A stretch of 64,000 nucleotides of DNA, taken from Verrucomicrobiota bacterium. Its GTDB lineage: Bacteria; Chlamydiota; Chlamydiia; Chlamydiales; Rhabdochlamydiaceae. The position numbers and the translations under genes are program-made. Within the stretch, counting starts at the first letter, position 1, and each line of letters opens with the position of its first letter. The notes beneath the pieces are model-generated. The model had not been told where the DNA came from. It made no database searches and saw only the letters and a program-made list of their open reading frames with translations. Shown here piece after piece: positions 34,429 to 43,473 of the stretch. The stretch is taken from assembly GCA_018240065.1 (NCBI GenBank), contig JAFEGH010000014.1, positions 1 through 64,000 of the forward strand. The letters are read 5' to 3'.

Positions 34429-34929
34429 TTACTCTTGCGGAGGTAACTCTTCCTGAGCTTCAACGGGAGGAGGAACGTAGCCTTCGCTGACCACATGGAG
34501 TGTGATCTGGGCAGGAACGCCTTCTTTGAGTTTAAGCTGGATAGAATGTGCTCCGAGGGCTTTGATCGGGTGGACCAAAGCCACGTTGCGGCGCTCGATG
34601 ACGATTCCTTCGCCTTCGAAAAGACGAACGATATCGGCAGCTGCAACAGAGCCGTACATGTGTCCGTCCGGATCGACTTTAACCTCGATAGAGAGGATCA
34701 TGCCGTCGATCTTTTTGGAGAGCGCTTCCGCTTCTGCGCGGTCGAGCTCTGCGCGTTTGGCGCGCTCTTCTTTGAGCTTCGCCTGCATGCGCAAGGTGAA
34801 CTTATCTGCGACAACGGCTTTCTTCTGCGGGACAAGAAAGTTGCGTGAATAGCCGGGTTTGACGCTCACGACATCGCCGCTGCGGCCGAGGTCTTCGACA
34901 TCTTCGAGTAATAATAACTGATTTCGCAT
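34429..34929 (-). CDS. rplI: 50S ribosomal protein L9
   Basis: 166 residues. The N-terminal domain opens LLLEDVEDLGRSGDVVSVKPG with YSRNFLVP, the L9 signature. A charged connecting helix follows, then the C-terminal rRNA-binding domain with GHMYGSV. A tail rich in Pro and Glu (about 15 residues) extends beyond the usual end. It is last of the rpsF-rpsR-rplI row. Confidence 0.97.
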   Translation of the reverse strand: MRNQLLLLEDVEDLGRSGDVVSVKPGYSRNFLVPQKKAVVADKFTLRMQAKLKEERAKRAELDRAEAEALSKKIDGMILSIEVKVDPDGHMYGSVAAADIVRLFEGEGIVIERRNVALVHPIKALGAHSIQLKLKEGVPAQITLHVVSEGYVPPPVEAQEELPPQE

Positions 34930-34946
34930 CTGTAATTTCTCCGTTC

Positions 34947-35219
34947 TTATTCTTGAGCGACAAACGGCAAGAGCGCCATGTGCCGTGCTCTCTTGATCGC
35001 TTGAGCGAGTTGACGTTGATGATAGGAAGAAACCCCTGTAATCCGGCGAGGGATGATCTTGCCGCGCTCAGTGATGAACTGGAACAAGGTATTAATATCT
35101 TTATAATCGATATGGCGCACTCCTGCTGCTGTGAAAGGGCACTGTTTGCGTTTTTTAACGAAAATCCCTTCTAACGATGGCGGAGCCTTCTCTTTTTCTT
35201 TTCTAGTTGGTGTGCTCAT
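34947..35219 (-). CDS. rpsR: 30S ribosomal protein S18
   Basis: 90 residues. [20 protein letters not shown] and the core [11 protein letters not shown] with [18 protein letters not shown] are typical of S18. It sits 17 bases upstream of rplI and seven downstream of rpsF. S6 and S18 bind 16S rRNA together. Confidence 0.97.
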   Translation of the reverse strand: MSTPTRKEKEKAPPSLEGIFVKKRKQCPFTAAGVRHIDYKDINTLFQFITERGKIIPRRITGVSSYHQRQLAQAIKRARHMALLPFVAQE

Positions 35220-35226
35220 GGTTCTC

Positions 35227-35568
35227 CTATTCTTGCATCAGTTGTTTAAACTCTATTTTCTCAGGGACGACGGGTGTGCGCAGAGTCAAAAAGCGGATAA
35301 GGTCTTCATTCAGATGATACTCTTTCCACATGTCTGCGAGGTTCTTCGTCGGGGTCGAAAAATAGAGGATGAAATAGTGCCCTTCGCGGCGCCCATTGAT
35401 CTCATATGCCAACTTTCTGCGTCCTTGATCGAACACTTTATGGATTTCTCCGCCGCGGCCTGTAATCCCGCTGTTTATTTTCTCAAGCGCCTTCTGCCTT
35501 GCATCGTCGCTCAGCGTCGCGCTCAAGATATACATCCCTTCGTAAAGATGCGTTCTCTGTTTAGCCAT
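35227..35568 (-). CDS. rpsF: 30S ribosomal protein S6
   Basis: 113 residues starting [20 protein letters not shown]. The ATG at 35568 has AAGGAG upstream, so the longer frame to 35649 is rejected. [20 protein letters not shown] is the conserved S6 segment. The first eight bases overlap the end of pth, implying coupled translation. Confidence 0.96.
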   Translation of the reverse strand: MAKQRTHLYEGMYILSATLSDDARQKALEKINSGITGRGGEIHKVFDQGRRKLAYEINGRREGHYFILYFSTPTKNLADMWKEYHLNEDLIRFLTLRTPVVPEKIEFKQLMQE

Positions 35569-36181
35569 TTTTTTCTCCTTCTTCTTTCTTAACTTGATCC
35601 TTTGGTGCGCTATTTGCGACCTGCATTGCAGCTGCAATTCCGGCCCCAATCCACAAATCGAGTACTTCGATTGCCTTGGCCGCTACGGCCTCGATGATCT
35701 TGCTCTCTTCCTGAGAGAAGCGTCCGAGGACATAATCGGCCAGGACCTCGCCCCCAGGGGCTCCAACTCCAATCCTGAGGCGCGCGTAGTACTCTGTGTT
35801 CAAATGCGCTTCAATACTTTTTAATCCATTGTGCCCTCCGCAGCTTCCTTTGCTGCGTATCCTCATCGTGCCCGTAGGCAGAGCGACATCATCGCAAACG
35901 ACGATCAGATGATCGAGAGGCACTTTGAAATAGTCGATACACCGTCTGACTGCATCTCCACTGGAATTCATGAACGTGGTCGGCAGCAGGGTGAATACTT
36001 TTTTATCGCGGAAACTTCCTTGAGCAAAATCGCCGATCAGATGGGAGGCGTGCTTGAATTGCATCCCATGCTTGTCAGCAAATGACTGGACGATGTTAAA
36101 ACCGACATTGTGCCGCGTCTGTTTGTACGGGGCTCCAGGGTTTCCAAGTCCAATAATTAAATATTTCTCAAGCTCTTCCAC
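35561..36181 (-). CDS. pth: Peptidyl-tRNA hydrolase
   Basis: 206 residues. It releases tRNA from peptidyl-tRNAs dropped by ribosomes. YLIIGLGNPGAPYKQTRHNV contains the catalytic His of the TRHNVG motif, and FMNSSG, VVCDDVALPTG and GGHNGLKS are the other conserved stretches. It lies between rplY and rpsF in the standard chlamydial order. The Lys/Glu-rich C-terminus runs into the rpsF start. Confidence 0.96.
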   Translation of the reverse strand: MEELEKYLIIGLGNPGAPYKQTRHNVGFNIVQSFADKHGMQFKHASHLIGDFAQGSFRDKKVFTLLPTTFMNSSGDAVRRCIDYFKVPLDHLIVVCDDVALPTGTMRIRSKGSCGGHNGLKSIEAHLNTEYYARLRIGVGAPGGEVLADYVLGRFSQEESKIIEAVAAKAIEVLDLWIGAGIAAAMQVANSAPKDQVKKEEGEKNG

Positions 36182-36190
36182 GTTTCTCTA

Positions 36191-36748
36191 TTATCTCTTC
36201 GCAATGACGACAAGAACTTCATCTGGGCTTGCCAGGGGCTTAACGCCTTTTGGCATCGCGAGATCTTTCAAACGTTTCGACTGGCGCACGCCTAAGTCTT
36301 TCACATCAACGATGAACTCAGCCGGAATGTGTTTCGGCAGGCACTCGACTTTAATATGGCGGACGACCTGGCGAAGGAAACCGCCGAGTTTGATCCCCAT
36401 GCAGTCCATGACGCCGATGCAATTGATTGGCACCTTAACGCTCACTGGAACATCTTCGATGAGTTCTTCGAAGTCGATGTGGGAGACGATGTAGGTCGTC
36501 AGATGGTACTGGATGTCCTTAATGATCGCGCGGCGTTCTTTTTTCCCGTCGCTTAAGGTAAAAACGGTCGTCGGAAGCTGTCCTGGCTTCATTTCGCGCA
36601 GGATGGTCTTGAATTCCGCGCCGTCGACGATCAATTTTTCCGGCTGGCCTTTAGAAGAATAGATGATCGCTGGGACATTCCCTTCGCGGCGAATCTCTTT
36701 GATATCTTTTTTCTTCTCGCCAACACGCTGTTTCACTGCGAGTTTCAT
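36191..36748 (-). CDS. rplY: 50S ribosomal protein L25/Ctc
   Basis: 185 residues from the ATG at 36748, which follows GGAG; the longer frame to 36847 lacks a site. The N-terminal 95 residues form the 5S-rRNA-binding L25 domain (IRREGNVPAIIYSSKGQPE). The C-terminal beta domain of the longer Ctc type follows (EDVPVSVKVPIN, HIKVECLPKHIPAEFIVDV). It lies between prs and pth. Confidence 0.94.
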   Translation of the reverse strand: MKLAVKQRVGEKKKDIKEIRREGNVPAIIYSSKGQPEKLIVDGAEFKTILREMKPGQLPTTVFTLSDGKKERRAIIKDIQYHLTTYIVSHIDFEELIEDVPVSVKVPINCIGVMDCMGIKLGGFLRQVVRHIKVECLPKHIPAEFIVDVKDLGVRQSKRLKDLAMPKGVKPLASPDEVLVVIAKR

Positions 36749-36859
36749 AAAATTTCTCCAATGGTTTCTAGTAAAATCTATTTTCAGTTTACTGCAGGGT
36801 CCGATCGGTAAGGGAAGCTGGATGGATGACGAACCTAATCGTGACACGCCTTGGGGCGG

Positions 36860-37807
36860 TTACGATGAGGTGTCGTATAAAGAGGAGATCGATTTAGCGC
36901 CAACGATCGATTCGATCGCTTTGCTGAAGAGCGGCGCCGCAGAGACAACTTCCAATTTCTTCGAATCTATTGTCTCAGGAGACGGAACAGTATTGCTCAT
37001 CACTATCAACTCAATCCCACTATCCTCTAGCAGTCCTTTACCGACAAACAAGCCATGGGTCACGGCAGCTAAAAGGCGCCTTGCCCCCGCCTGTTTGCAA
37101 ACACGTGCAGCGGTTATCAGAGTTCCGCCGGTCGAGCACATATCATCGACCAGGAGAACGTCTTTGCCCTTCACGTCGCCGATCAGGGCAGCCATTTCCA
37201 CTTGCTTTGCATTCACACGACGCTTATCTACGATAGCGAGATCGACTTTCAAGGCCTCGGCGTACGCCCGGGCCAGTTTGATGCTGCCAATATCCGGTGT
37301 CACGACGACCGTCCCTTCCAACTTATGTCGAGACAGCGTCTCGACAATCAGGGGTCGGGCATAGAGGTTGTCGACAGGAATGTCGAAGAACCCCTGGATC
37401 TGCTCTGTATGCAAATCCATCGTCAGTACGCGCGTCACTCCTGCTTTTTGAAGCAGGTCGGCGACGAGTTTCGCGGTTATCGGCTCACGCGCCTTTCCCC
37501 TTCTATCCTGCCGGGCATACCCGAAATACGGGATGACGGCAACGATCGAACGAGCGGAGGCGCGCTTAAATGCATCGACTAAAATCAATAGTTCCATGAG
37601 ATAGAAGTTGGGGTGGCGTGCAGTAGACTGCACTATGAACACATCCCGACCACGGACGCTCTCTAAAACTTGAACGCCTATCTCGCCATCTGGAAACTTT
37701 TCGATGAGCGCTTTTCCTAGCGGCTTCCCTAAACAACTTGCAATTTGCTGAGCCAGCTCCGGATGGGAGCTACCAGCGAAGAGCATATATTCGTTATCCT
37801 GGGGCAT
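36860..37807 (-). CDS. prs: Ribose-phosphate pyrophosphokinase
   Basis: 315 residues. It makes PRPP from ribose-5-phosphate and ATP for nucleotide and NAD synthesis. FPDGEIGVQV, YFGYARQDRR (ATP loop), TMDLHTEQIQGFFD and the PRPP-binding VLLVDDMCSTGGTL match class I enzymes. It heads the prs-rplY-pth-rpsF-rpsR-rplI row, with 111 bases before rplY, so a second promoter there is possible. Confidence 0.96.
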   Translation of the reverse strand: MPQDNEYMLFAGSSHPELAQQIASCLGKPLGKALIEKFPDGEIGVQVLESVRGRDVFIVQSTARHPNFYLMELLILVDAFKRASARSIVAVIPYFGYARQDRRGKAREPITAKLVADLLQKAGVTRVLTMDLHTEQIQGFFDIPVDNLYARPLIVETLSRHKLEGTVVVTPDIGSIKLARAYAEALKVDLAIVDKRRVNAKQVEMAALIGDVKGKDVLLVDDMCSTGGTLITAARVCKQAGARRLLAAVTHGLFVGKGLLEDSGIELIVMSNTVPSPETIDSKKLEVVSAAPLFSKAIESIVGAKSISSLYDTSS

Positions 37808-37863
37808 TTTTGCTCGCTTAGGTAACTAGGGACAGTTGTTAAACTGCCCCAAACACATTTAAT

Positions 37864-37935
<72 letters not shown>

Positions 37936-38073
37936 ACAATTTCGTTTACTCTGTGTCGTTTTGCAAAAACAGCTATGCTAATCGGTTGTTGAATATTATG
38001 CAACTGGTACTAGGTTACAAAATTTTTTCGTCTTTCAGCTGCGCCAAAGCCCTTCAATAGGTTGAGGATAGGT

Positions 38074-38691
38074 CTAAGGCTTTTCGTTAATTAATTTTTT
38101 CAATCTGCGCGAAGCCTGGTAGTGCCCGATCACCACTTCGCGAGCTTCCTTCCCATCGCCCGCATTGTCGACGATAGTCAGATATTCCAGGGGGAGCGCC
38201 CCGATCTTGGCGTCCTGGACGCCTCGTCGGATCACATCGCGCAGAGCCAGTTGGTCCCAGACCTCTTCCTTCCTCTCGGGATTCGAAAAGGAATCGATGC
38301 ACTCCTGACCCCACAACTTGAGGACTTTAGCGCCACCCTGGGTCGCATTGACGAAGACGCTTCCGGACATCACTTTCGAGGGATGGGAGTCTTCCCAGGC
38401 TGCATTGATCCTCACGGCAAAATCCATCTCGAAGACATCCAGCTTCTCCGGTCTTTTGACAAAGACCGCATCGGCGTCAACCCAGAAGACAGGTCTTCGA
38501 AACTGCTGGATTTTTTCCATCAGGAAAAAGGGCTTGTAGGAACAGTTCCTTTCCCAGGATCCAAAAGAAGGGATCGGCTCCACATGGTGTTCAAGCCCCC
38601 ATTTCTCGCAAGAGGCGATCAGGTTCTGCACCTCGAGCTGATAGAAGGTGTCTTTGGTGTAATAGCTAACGACAAGAGGAAAGTCTTTCAT
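38074..38691 (-). CDS. Nucleotide-sugar transferase-like protein (DxD type)
   Basis: 205 residues from the ATG at 38691; upstream codons in the same frame run into the glgA start region and look non-coding. FPLVVSYYTKDTFYQLEV begins a GT-A-like fold, and PVFWVDADAVFVKRPE holds a DAD metal motif. A polar insert and HYQASRRLKKL close it. There is no signal peptide, so unlike the island enzymes it should work in the cytoplasm. The specific family (GT77- or GT8-related) is uncertain. It is divergent from glgA. Confidence 0.65.
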   Translation of the reverse strand: MKDFPLVVSYYTKDTFYQLEVQNLIASCEKWGLEHHVEPIPSFGSWERNCSYKPFFLMEKIQQFRRPVFWVDADAVFVKRPEKLDVFEMDFAVRINAAWEDSHPSKVMSGSVFVNATQGGAKVLKLWGQECIDSFSNPERKEEVWDQLALRDVIRRGVQDAKIGALPLEYLTIVDNAGDGKEAREVVIGHYQASRRLKKLINEKP

Positions 38692-38775
38692 GATTTCAGT
38701 TATTAACAGTAGCGCTAAATAGGAGTCTAACATTAAAAAATGATTAGCATGTTTAGCTGGAGATGAGGTCGCCCT

Positions 38776-40314
38776 ATGTACATTGTGCACATCGCAACGG
38801 AGCTTGCACCTGTGGCCAAAGTCGGAGGGCTGGCGGATGTGATCCACGGCCTGTCCAAAGAACTGTGCAGGCTTGGACATCACGTTGAAATCATTCTCCC
38901 CAAGTATGACTGCCTCCATTACGGAGATCTTAAGAACCTCAAAGTAGAGCATCGGGAATTATGGTCCTACGAAGGACCCTATCGCTTCAACAACACAGTT
39001 TGGTCTGCGACAGTCGACGGCCTCAAAGTCCTCTTCATCGAACCGCACCATCCGCAATATTACTTCAGCCGCGGAGCCATCTATGGCTGCCATGATGACG
39101 TCGACCGCTTCACCTATTTTTCAAGGGCGGCGATGGAGTACCTGTACAAATCGGACAAACACCCTGACGCGATCCATGTCCATGACTGGCCGACCGCCCT
39201 GGTGCCGGTCCTCTACAAAGATATGTATTTGGACCTGGGATATCGGGCTGGAGGGACTGTCCTGACGATCCACAACATGGCCCACCAGGGTAGATGTCAA
39301 CTGCACAACTTAAGCAAAGCTGGACTCAGGGGAGAAAGCTATCTTTCAGCAGACAAAATGCAGGATCCCTTTGCTCTCGGAGAGGTCAACCTTCTCAAGG
39401 GGGGCATCGTTTATGCAAATAAAATCTCCACCGTCTCCCCCAACTACGAAAAAGAGATCCAGACTGCGGAAGGGGGCTTCGGCCTGGAGGACGTTCTTGT
39501 CAAACACCGAAAAAAGCTTAAAGGGATCCTCAATGGGATCGACGAAGAGTTCTGGAACCCTGAAAAAGATCCCCACCTCGTCCAAAATTACCCTACACAT
39601 GGGATCGACAGCGCGCGGCTTCCACAAGTCCTTGAGGGAAAAAAAGAGAACAGGCGCCACTTGCGCACCCATCTTCGACTCAAAGAATCCGATGCTCCGA
39701 TTGTCGCATCTGTCTCCCGTCTAGTCCCGCAAAAAGGCCCGGAATTAATTAAACACGCCCTTGAGCGCACCCTGGAAAAGGGGGGGCAATTCATACTTCT
39801 TGGCTCCACTCCATCGCAGCCGATCCACAAAGAGTTCGAAAAGCTGCAGGCCGATTTAAAAAACAATGAAAACGCTGTCGTTCTGATGGACAAGGATGAA
39901 GCGTTGGCTCATCAGATTTTTGCGGCTGCCGACATGTTCATTATCCCCTCTCTCTTCGAGCCCTGCGGACTGACGCAGCTGATCTCGCTAAGATATGGAA
40001 CGGTCCCCATCGCACGAATGACGGGCGGGCTTTCAGATACGGTCTTCGATATTGAAACCTCCCTTCGCCCAATGGATGAACGCAACGGCTTTGCCTTTGA
40101 TTTCCCCGACAAAAAAGGGGTGGACTGGGCGATTTCACGCGCAATGGAGTGCTTCAAGCGGGAGCCGCAAAAATGGCAAACTCTGATGTTGAATGGAATG
40201 CGGCAGGATTTCAGCTGGAAGAGCGCTGCGCCCGAGTATCTTTTGCTCTATCAGGATTTGGACACCGAAGAAGCTCAGGTGAAGCCAAAGGCAAAAAAAG
40301 TTAAATCAGCGTAA
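38776..40314 (+). CDS. glgA: Glycogen synthase
   Basis: 512 residues of the GT5 family, which uses ADP-glucose or, in chlamydiae, also UDP-glucose to extend alpha-1,4-glucan. The N-terminus YIVHIATELAPVAKVGGLAD carries the KxGGL donor motif, VHDWPTALVP follows, and the C-terminal site reads IPSLFEPCGLTQ. A Lys-rich tail of about 20 residues (KPKAKKVKSA) extends beyond most GlgA. In Chlamydia trachomatis GlgA is secreted and glycogen builds up in the inclusion lumen; whether that holds here is unknown. GGAG and GAGG precede the ATG. Confidence 0.95.
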   Translation: MYIVHIATELAPVAKVGGLADVIHGLSKELCRLGHHVEIILPKYDCLHYGDLKNLKVEHRELWSYEGPYRFNNTVWSATVDGLKVLFIEPHHPQYYFSRGAIYGCHDDVDRFTYFSRAAMEYLYKSDKHPDAIHVHDWPTALVPVLYKDMYLDLGYRAGGTVLTIHNMAHQGRCQLHNLSKAGLRGESYLSADKMQDPFALGEVNLLKGGIVYANKISTVSPNYEKEIQTAEGGFGLEDVLVKHRKKLKGILNGIDEEFWNPEKDPHLVQNYPTHGIDSARLPQVLEGKKENRRHLRTHLRLKESDAPIVASVSRLVPQKGPELIKHALERTLEKGGQFILLGSTPSQPIHKEFEKLQADLKNNENAVVLMDKDEALAHQIFAAADMFIIPSLFEPCGLTQLISLRYGTVPIARMTGGLSDTVFDIETSLRPMDERNGFAFDFPDKKGVDWAISRAMECFKREPQKWQTLMLNGMRQDFSWKSAAPEYLLLYQDLDTEEAQVKPKAKKVKSA

Positions 40315-40318
40315 GTGG

Positions 40319-40915
40319 TTATTTTGAGAAACTGAGCGCTTTTTTAATGTAGGAGCGATTTGCGATCACGTACTCGGTTCCGGAGAAAAGAGTGTAGATC
40401 GCAGCAATGAGTACGCTGTAGAAACTGACGGCTCTCAGCACTTCGACGTCCAGGCAGTTCACTGAATAAGGGATCATCATGATGAGGATGAAGAATCCAA
40501 CTGTTGCCTGAATGACCGCCTTGATTTTCCCCGAGAGGCGCGCGGCAAGCGCAATCCCTCTTAGCGCGCACACCGTGCGCAGAGTGCTGATGATCGTATC
40601 ACGATAGAAGAAAACGCAGACCAGCAGGATGGGCAGTTGAATGACTCCCTGCGTAAACGCCAGCAGGACGGACAGCCTGAATATGCTGTCAGCCATCGGA
40701 TCGAGCAGTTTGCCCAACTCCGTCACTTTGTTATGTTTGCGGGCAAGGGCCCCATCGAACATATCGGAAAGCTCAGAGAGTGCCGCTAAAAAGAGTAAAA
40801 TGTAAGGAAGCCAAGCAAGCGTGATCCCGAGCTCCTGATAATAGAGATAGACGACCAGGAACACAGGCCCAAGAAGAATCCTCGAAAGTGTGAGAAGCAG
40901 CGGGACGCTCACCAT
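40319..40915 (-). CDS. CDP-alcohol phosphatidyltransferase (PgsA-like)
   Basis: 198 residues with several membrane helices. The CDP-alcohol motif is complete: DMFDGALARKHNKVTELG followed by KLLDPMAD, giving the D-x2-D-G-x2-A-R-x8-G-x3-D-x3-D pattern. Members make phosphatidylglycerophosphate or related lipids from CDP-diacylglycerol at the inner membrane. PgsA is the likeliest role by length and sequence order. It converges on glgA with a four-base gap. Confidence 0.87.
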   Translation of the reverse strand: MVSVPLLLTLSRILLGPVFLVVYLYYQELGITLAWLPYILLFLAALSELSDMFDGALARKHNKVTELGKLLDPMADSIFRLSVLLAFTQGVIQLPILLVCVFFYRDTIISTLRTVCALRGIALAARLSGKIKAVIQATVGFFILIMMIPYSVNCLDVEVLRAVSFYSVLIAAIYTLFSGTEYVIANRSYIKKALSFSK

Positions 40916-41028
40916 GTAAACCTTTTTCTATAACGTCTGAAAACAGAACCAAATCAAACGCTTCATTTCTAAAAGGGTATATTGATTTTCCCTTTTTTTA
41001 GGAACTTCTTTTAAGCCCGCGGGGGAGC

Positions 41029-42090
41029 TTAAGCAATCACTGCCAGCTGGGAAGGGGCCGTTGCCTCTTTTAACGCCAGCTGGCCGCAGGCGGCCGCGAT
41101 ATCCTTGCCTTTCGTATAGCGCCAGGTGGTCACAATGTCATAGGAGAGCAGGATCCTGCGGAATTCCTCAATCGATTCCTTCTCGGGGCGGTTCAGGTTC
41201 AGGCCGGGAACGGGGTTGTAAGGGATGAGATTCACGCTGCACTGCTGCCCTTTCAGTAGCAGAGCAAGCTCTTCGGCATGCTCAGGGCGATCGTTGATCC
41301 CTTCGATCAATGTGTATTCGTAGGTGATGTCCCGTTTAGTCTCTCTGGAGAACGCGACCATTGCGCTAAGAATGTCTTCCAAAGGGTACTTGCGGGAGTA
41401 GGGGATGATCTTCTTGCGGATATGCTGATTCGGCGCGTGGAGCGATAGCACGAGGTTCACGCTCAAATCTTCTTTGATGAAGCGGCGAATCCCTTCGACG
41501 ACGCCGACGGTCGAGACTGTGATCCGGCGCTGGGAAATATTGAGGCGGAGCGGGTCGTTGAGCAAATGGATCGCTTTGAGTACATTGTCATAATTCTCAA
41601 ACGGCTCGCCCATGCCCATGAACACGACGTGCGAGACTCTTTCCCCTTTCGCGTGCAGGAAGCGGTCAATCTGATAGACCTGTTCATAGATTTCCGAGGC
41701 GCTCAGGTTGCGCAGAAGGCCTTCCTTTCCGGAGGCGCAGAAAGCGCAGCGGGCGGGACAGCCGACCTGGGACGAGACGCAGACAGTGCGGCGGTCTTTG
41801 GAAATGATCAGAACCGATTCGACCAGTTTGCCGTCAAAGAGCTCCCATAGAAATTTGATCGTCTCTTCGTCTTTGGAGACTTCGCTGTTTTTCTGCGTGA
41901 TCGTAGAGAGGGAAAATTTATCTTTGAGCCGTGCGCGCAGAGACTTGTTGAGATCGGTCATCTTTTCCCAATCGCACTCTTTTTTTTCGTAGACCCAATG
42001 AAAAATTTGCTTGGCGCGAAATGGCTTTTCGCCCTCTTCGCTGATGAGCTTGCCCAGCTCCTCCAAACTCATGCTGTGGATAGATTGCAT
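41029..42090 (-). CDS. rlmN: Dual-specificity RNA methyltransferase RlmN
   Basis: 353 residues of the radical-SAM class. It methylates C2 of A2503 in 23S rRNA and of A37 in some tRNAs. The iron-sulfur motif is CPARCAFC (Cys111, 115, 118). VFMGMGEPFENYDNVLKA and the C-terminal ACGQL, whose Cys is part of the methyl-transfer mechanism, are conserved. It begins two bases after the stop of the small upstream membrane protein. Confidence 0.96.
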   Translation of the reverse strand: MQSIHSMSLEELGKLISEEGEKPFRAKQIFHWVYEKKECDWEKMTDLNKSLRARLKDKFSLSTITQKNSEVSKDEETIKFLWELFDGKLVESVLIISKDRRTVCVSSQVGCPARCAFCASGKEGLLRNLSASEIYEQVYQIDRFLHAKGERVSHVVFMGMGEPFENYDNVLKAIHLLNDPLRLNISQRRITVSTVGVVEGIRRFIKEDLSVNLVLSLHAPNQHIRKKIIPYSRKYPLEDILSAMVAFSRETKRDITYEYTLIEGINDRPEHAEELALLLKGQQCSVNLIPYNPVPGLNLNRPEKESIEEFRRILLSYDIVTTWRYTKGKDIAAACGQLALKEATAPSQLAVIA

Positions 42091-42092
42091 AC

Positions 42093-42398
42093 TTAGCTGG
42101 GGAAAGATTTGTTGGGAATTTTAGAAAAGGAAGTCACATCTTTGTTGAAGCGAATCTTCTCTAGAAGACGATGTCCTTCTCTATGCTTCTGAAGGTCGTC
42201 GAACATATTTTGGCTAATACGGCGAGCCAGCTTCTGCGTTTCGCGGACACGCTGCTGATTTAAGCGCTGGGCGACTATATCGGTTGAAATTATACAAGTG
42301 GTGTCGGGACGAATGGATTTATTGTTCCAAAGTGTCCAGGCGAGACAGCCTACGATCACAGCAGGAGTACTCAAAGCCTTGGTGATTGGTTGCGCCAT
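42093..42398 (-). CDS. Small single-pass membrane protein of unknown function
   Basis: 101 residues from the ATG at 42398, which follows GGAG; an upstream ATG at 42425 is less supported. One hydrophobic segment (about 8-25: TPAVIVGCLAW) precedes a charged, helical stretch, RVRETQKLARRISQNMFDDL. There is no known motif. It is directly upstream of rlmN and probably cotranscribed. Confidence 0.6.
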   Translation of the reverse strand: MAQPITKALSTPAVIVGCLAWTLWNNKSIRPDTTCIISTDIVAQRLNQQRVRETQKLARRISQNMFDDLQKHREGHRLLEKIRFNKDVTSFSKIPNKSFPS

Positions 42399-42532
42399 AT
42401 TGATTCTCCGCAAAAATTTTGACATCTATTTTACGCTAGCGCCGGGTTAAGAGGCAATGTGGAAATGGATCCATGTTTAATTTAACTTTGAGAGTTCAAA
42501 GCTGTGAATTTTAGAGAGATATACCTAAGCAA

Positions 42533-42550
42533 CTTCAAAACTTGGGTATA
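42533..42550. repeat. Solo end of the 7416-7578 element family
   Basis: CTTCAAAACTTGGGTATA repeats the core found, in inverse order, in the right end of the element at 7554-7578. It sits in the gap before the GT2 gene ending at 42571. Confidence 0.45.
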
Positions 42551-42570
42551 ACAAAGAGAGGATAAAATAT

Positions 42571-43371
42571 TTAATCGACAGGCCCGCCTTTCCAAAATGC
42601 GGCCTTGACGCTTCTCCCCCACCAGCGGAAAAACCGCAGGTTGTTCTGGCCAACCCAAAAGAGCGCCGCTTTACTTAAACTGAAGTGCCGGAAAAGGATA
42701 ATGAGGGTTTCAAAAAATTGCCTGATAATCCACTTTGCCCGAGGGAGACGGTACTCATAATCTGTCAGGATCCGCCGCATGAATACTTTGCGCAAAGTGG
42801 GAATGCGGTAAAAGCGGCAGAGGAGATCGAATCCCCCCTGGATCTGATAACGGGTTCTGAATTTTCCGCACAGGACAACGGCGTCTCTTTTATACCAGTA
42901 GGCCTGCAGTCCTTGCGGCACCTTCGCTCCTTTTAGGTCCTCTTCCTGAATCTGCTTGAAAAGCTGCTGGGGAGGCGCGAGACTGTGCCTGAGGACGCAT
43001 CCTGTGTAGACCAGGTCTGGGCTGGGATTCTGATCGATGAAATTTTTTAAAAAACGGAAGGCATTTCGCGAGATGTAGAATTCCCCCGGCTGCATGAAGT
43101 GCAGGTAGGACCCACGCGAGAGGTCGACCCCTTTGTTGAGCATGGCGCTTAAATTGCGGTCGAGGGCTGTGTAGATCCGAGTAATATGGGAACGGTAGGC
43201 GTCGAATACGCAGAGGGAGTGCTCCTTGGTCTGGGCGTCGATGACGATCACCTCATAGGAATTCAGAGTCTGCTCGGCGATACTGTCCATGGTGAACGGG
43301 AGCAGATGGACATTCTCGTCCGTTAATGGGACGATGATCGAAAATATGGGACTGTCGGCCTCTGCACTCAT
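42571..43371 (-). CDS. Cytosolic family 2 glycosyltransferase
   Basis: 266 residues. IFSIIVPLTDENVHLLPFTM and YEVIVIDAQTKE mark a GT2 GT-A fold; LHFMQPGEFY replaces the usual DxD region. The C-terminal half is strongly basic and aromatic (RILTDYEYRLPRAKWIIRQF), possibly membrane-apposed. It is unlike the island GT2 copies, has no signal peptide, and may act in LPS or surface-glycan synthesis. The role is inferred. Confidence 0.78.
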   Translation of the reverse strand: MSAEADSPIFSIIVPLTDENVHLLPFTMDSIAEQTLNSYEVIVIDAQTKEHSLCVFDAYRSHITRIYTALDRNLSAMLNKGVDLSRGSYLHFMQPGEFYISRNAFRFLKNFIDQNPSPDLVYTGCVLRHSLAPPQQLFKQIQEEDLKGAKVPQGLQAYWYKRDAVVLCGKFRTRYQIQGGFDLLCRFYRIPTLRKVFMRRILTDYEYRLPRAKWIIRQFFETLIILFRHFSLSKAALFWVGQNNLRFFRWWGRSVKAAFWKGGPVD

Positions 43372-43411
43372 ATCTATGAGGCTAACATTGTTTTATAATT
43401 GCCGCAATCCT

Positions 43412-43441
43412 TTGAGAAAAAATGGGATTGCGTCATAAAAT
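43412..43441 (+). promoter_or_regulatory. Candidate promoter of the glycyl-tRNA synthetase gene
   Basis: TTGAGA (43412-43417), an 18-base spacer and TAAAAT (43436-43441). The start near 43448 leaves a leader of about 26 bases with AAAGG. Confidence 0.45.
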
Positions 43442-43473
43442 AGAATGAAATTAAAGGTTATCGGGTAAAAACC

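Noticed and set aside
42093..42398. Possible TrbI-type conjugation protein
   Set aside because: Only a vague similarity of a charged helix; no other conjugation genes are present.
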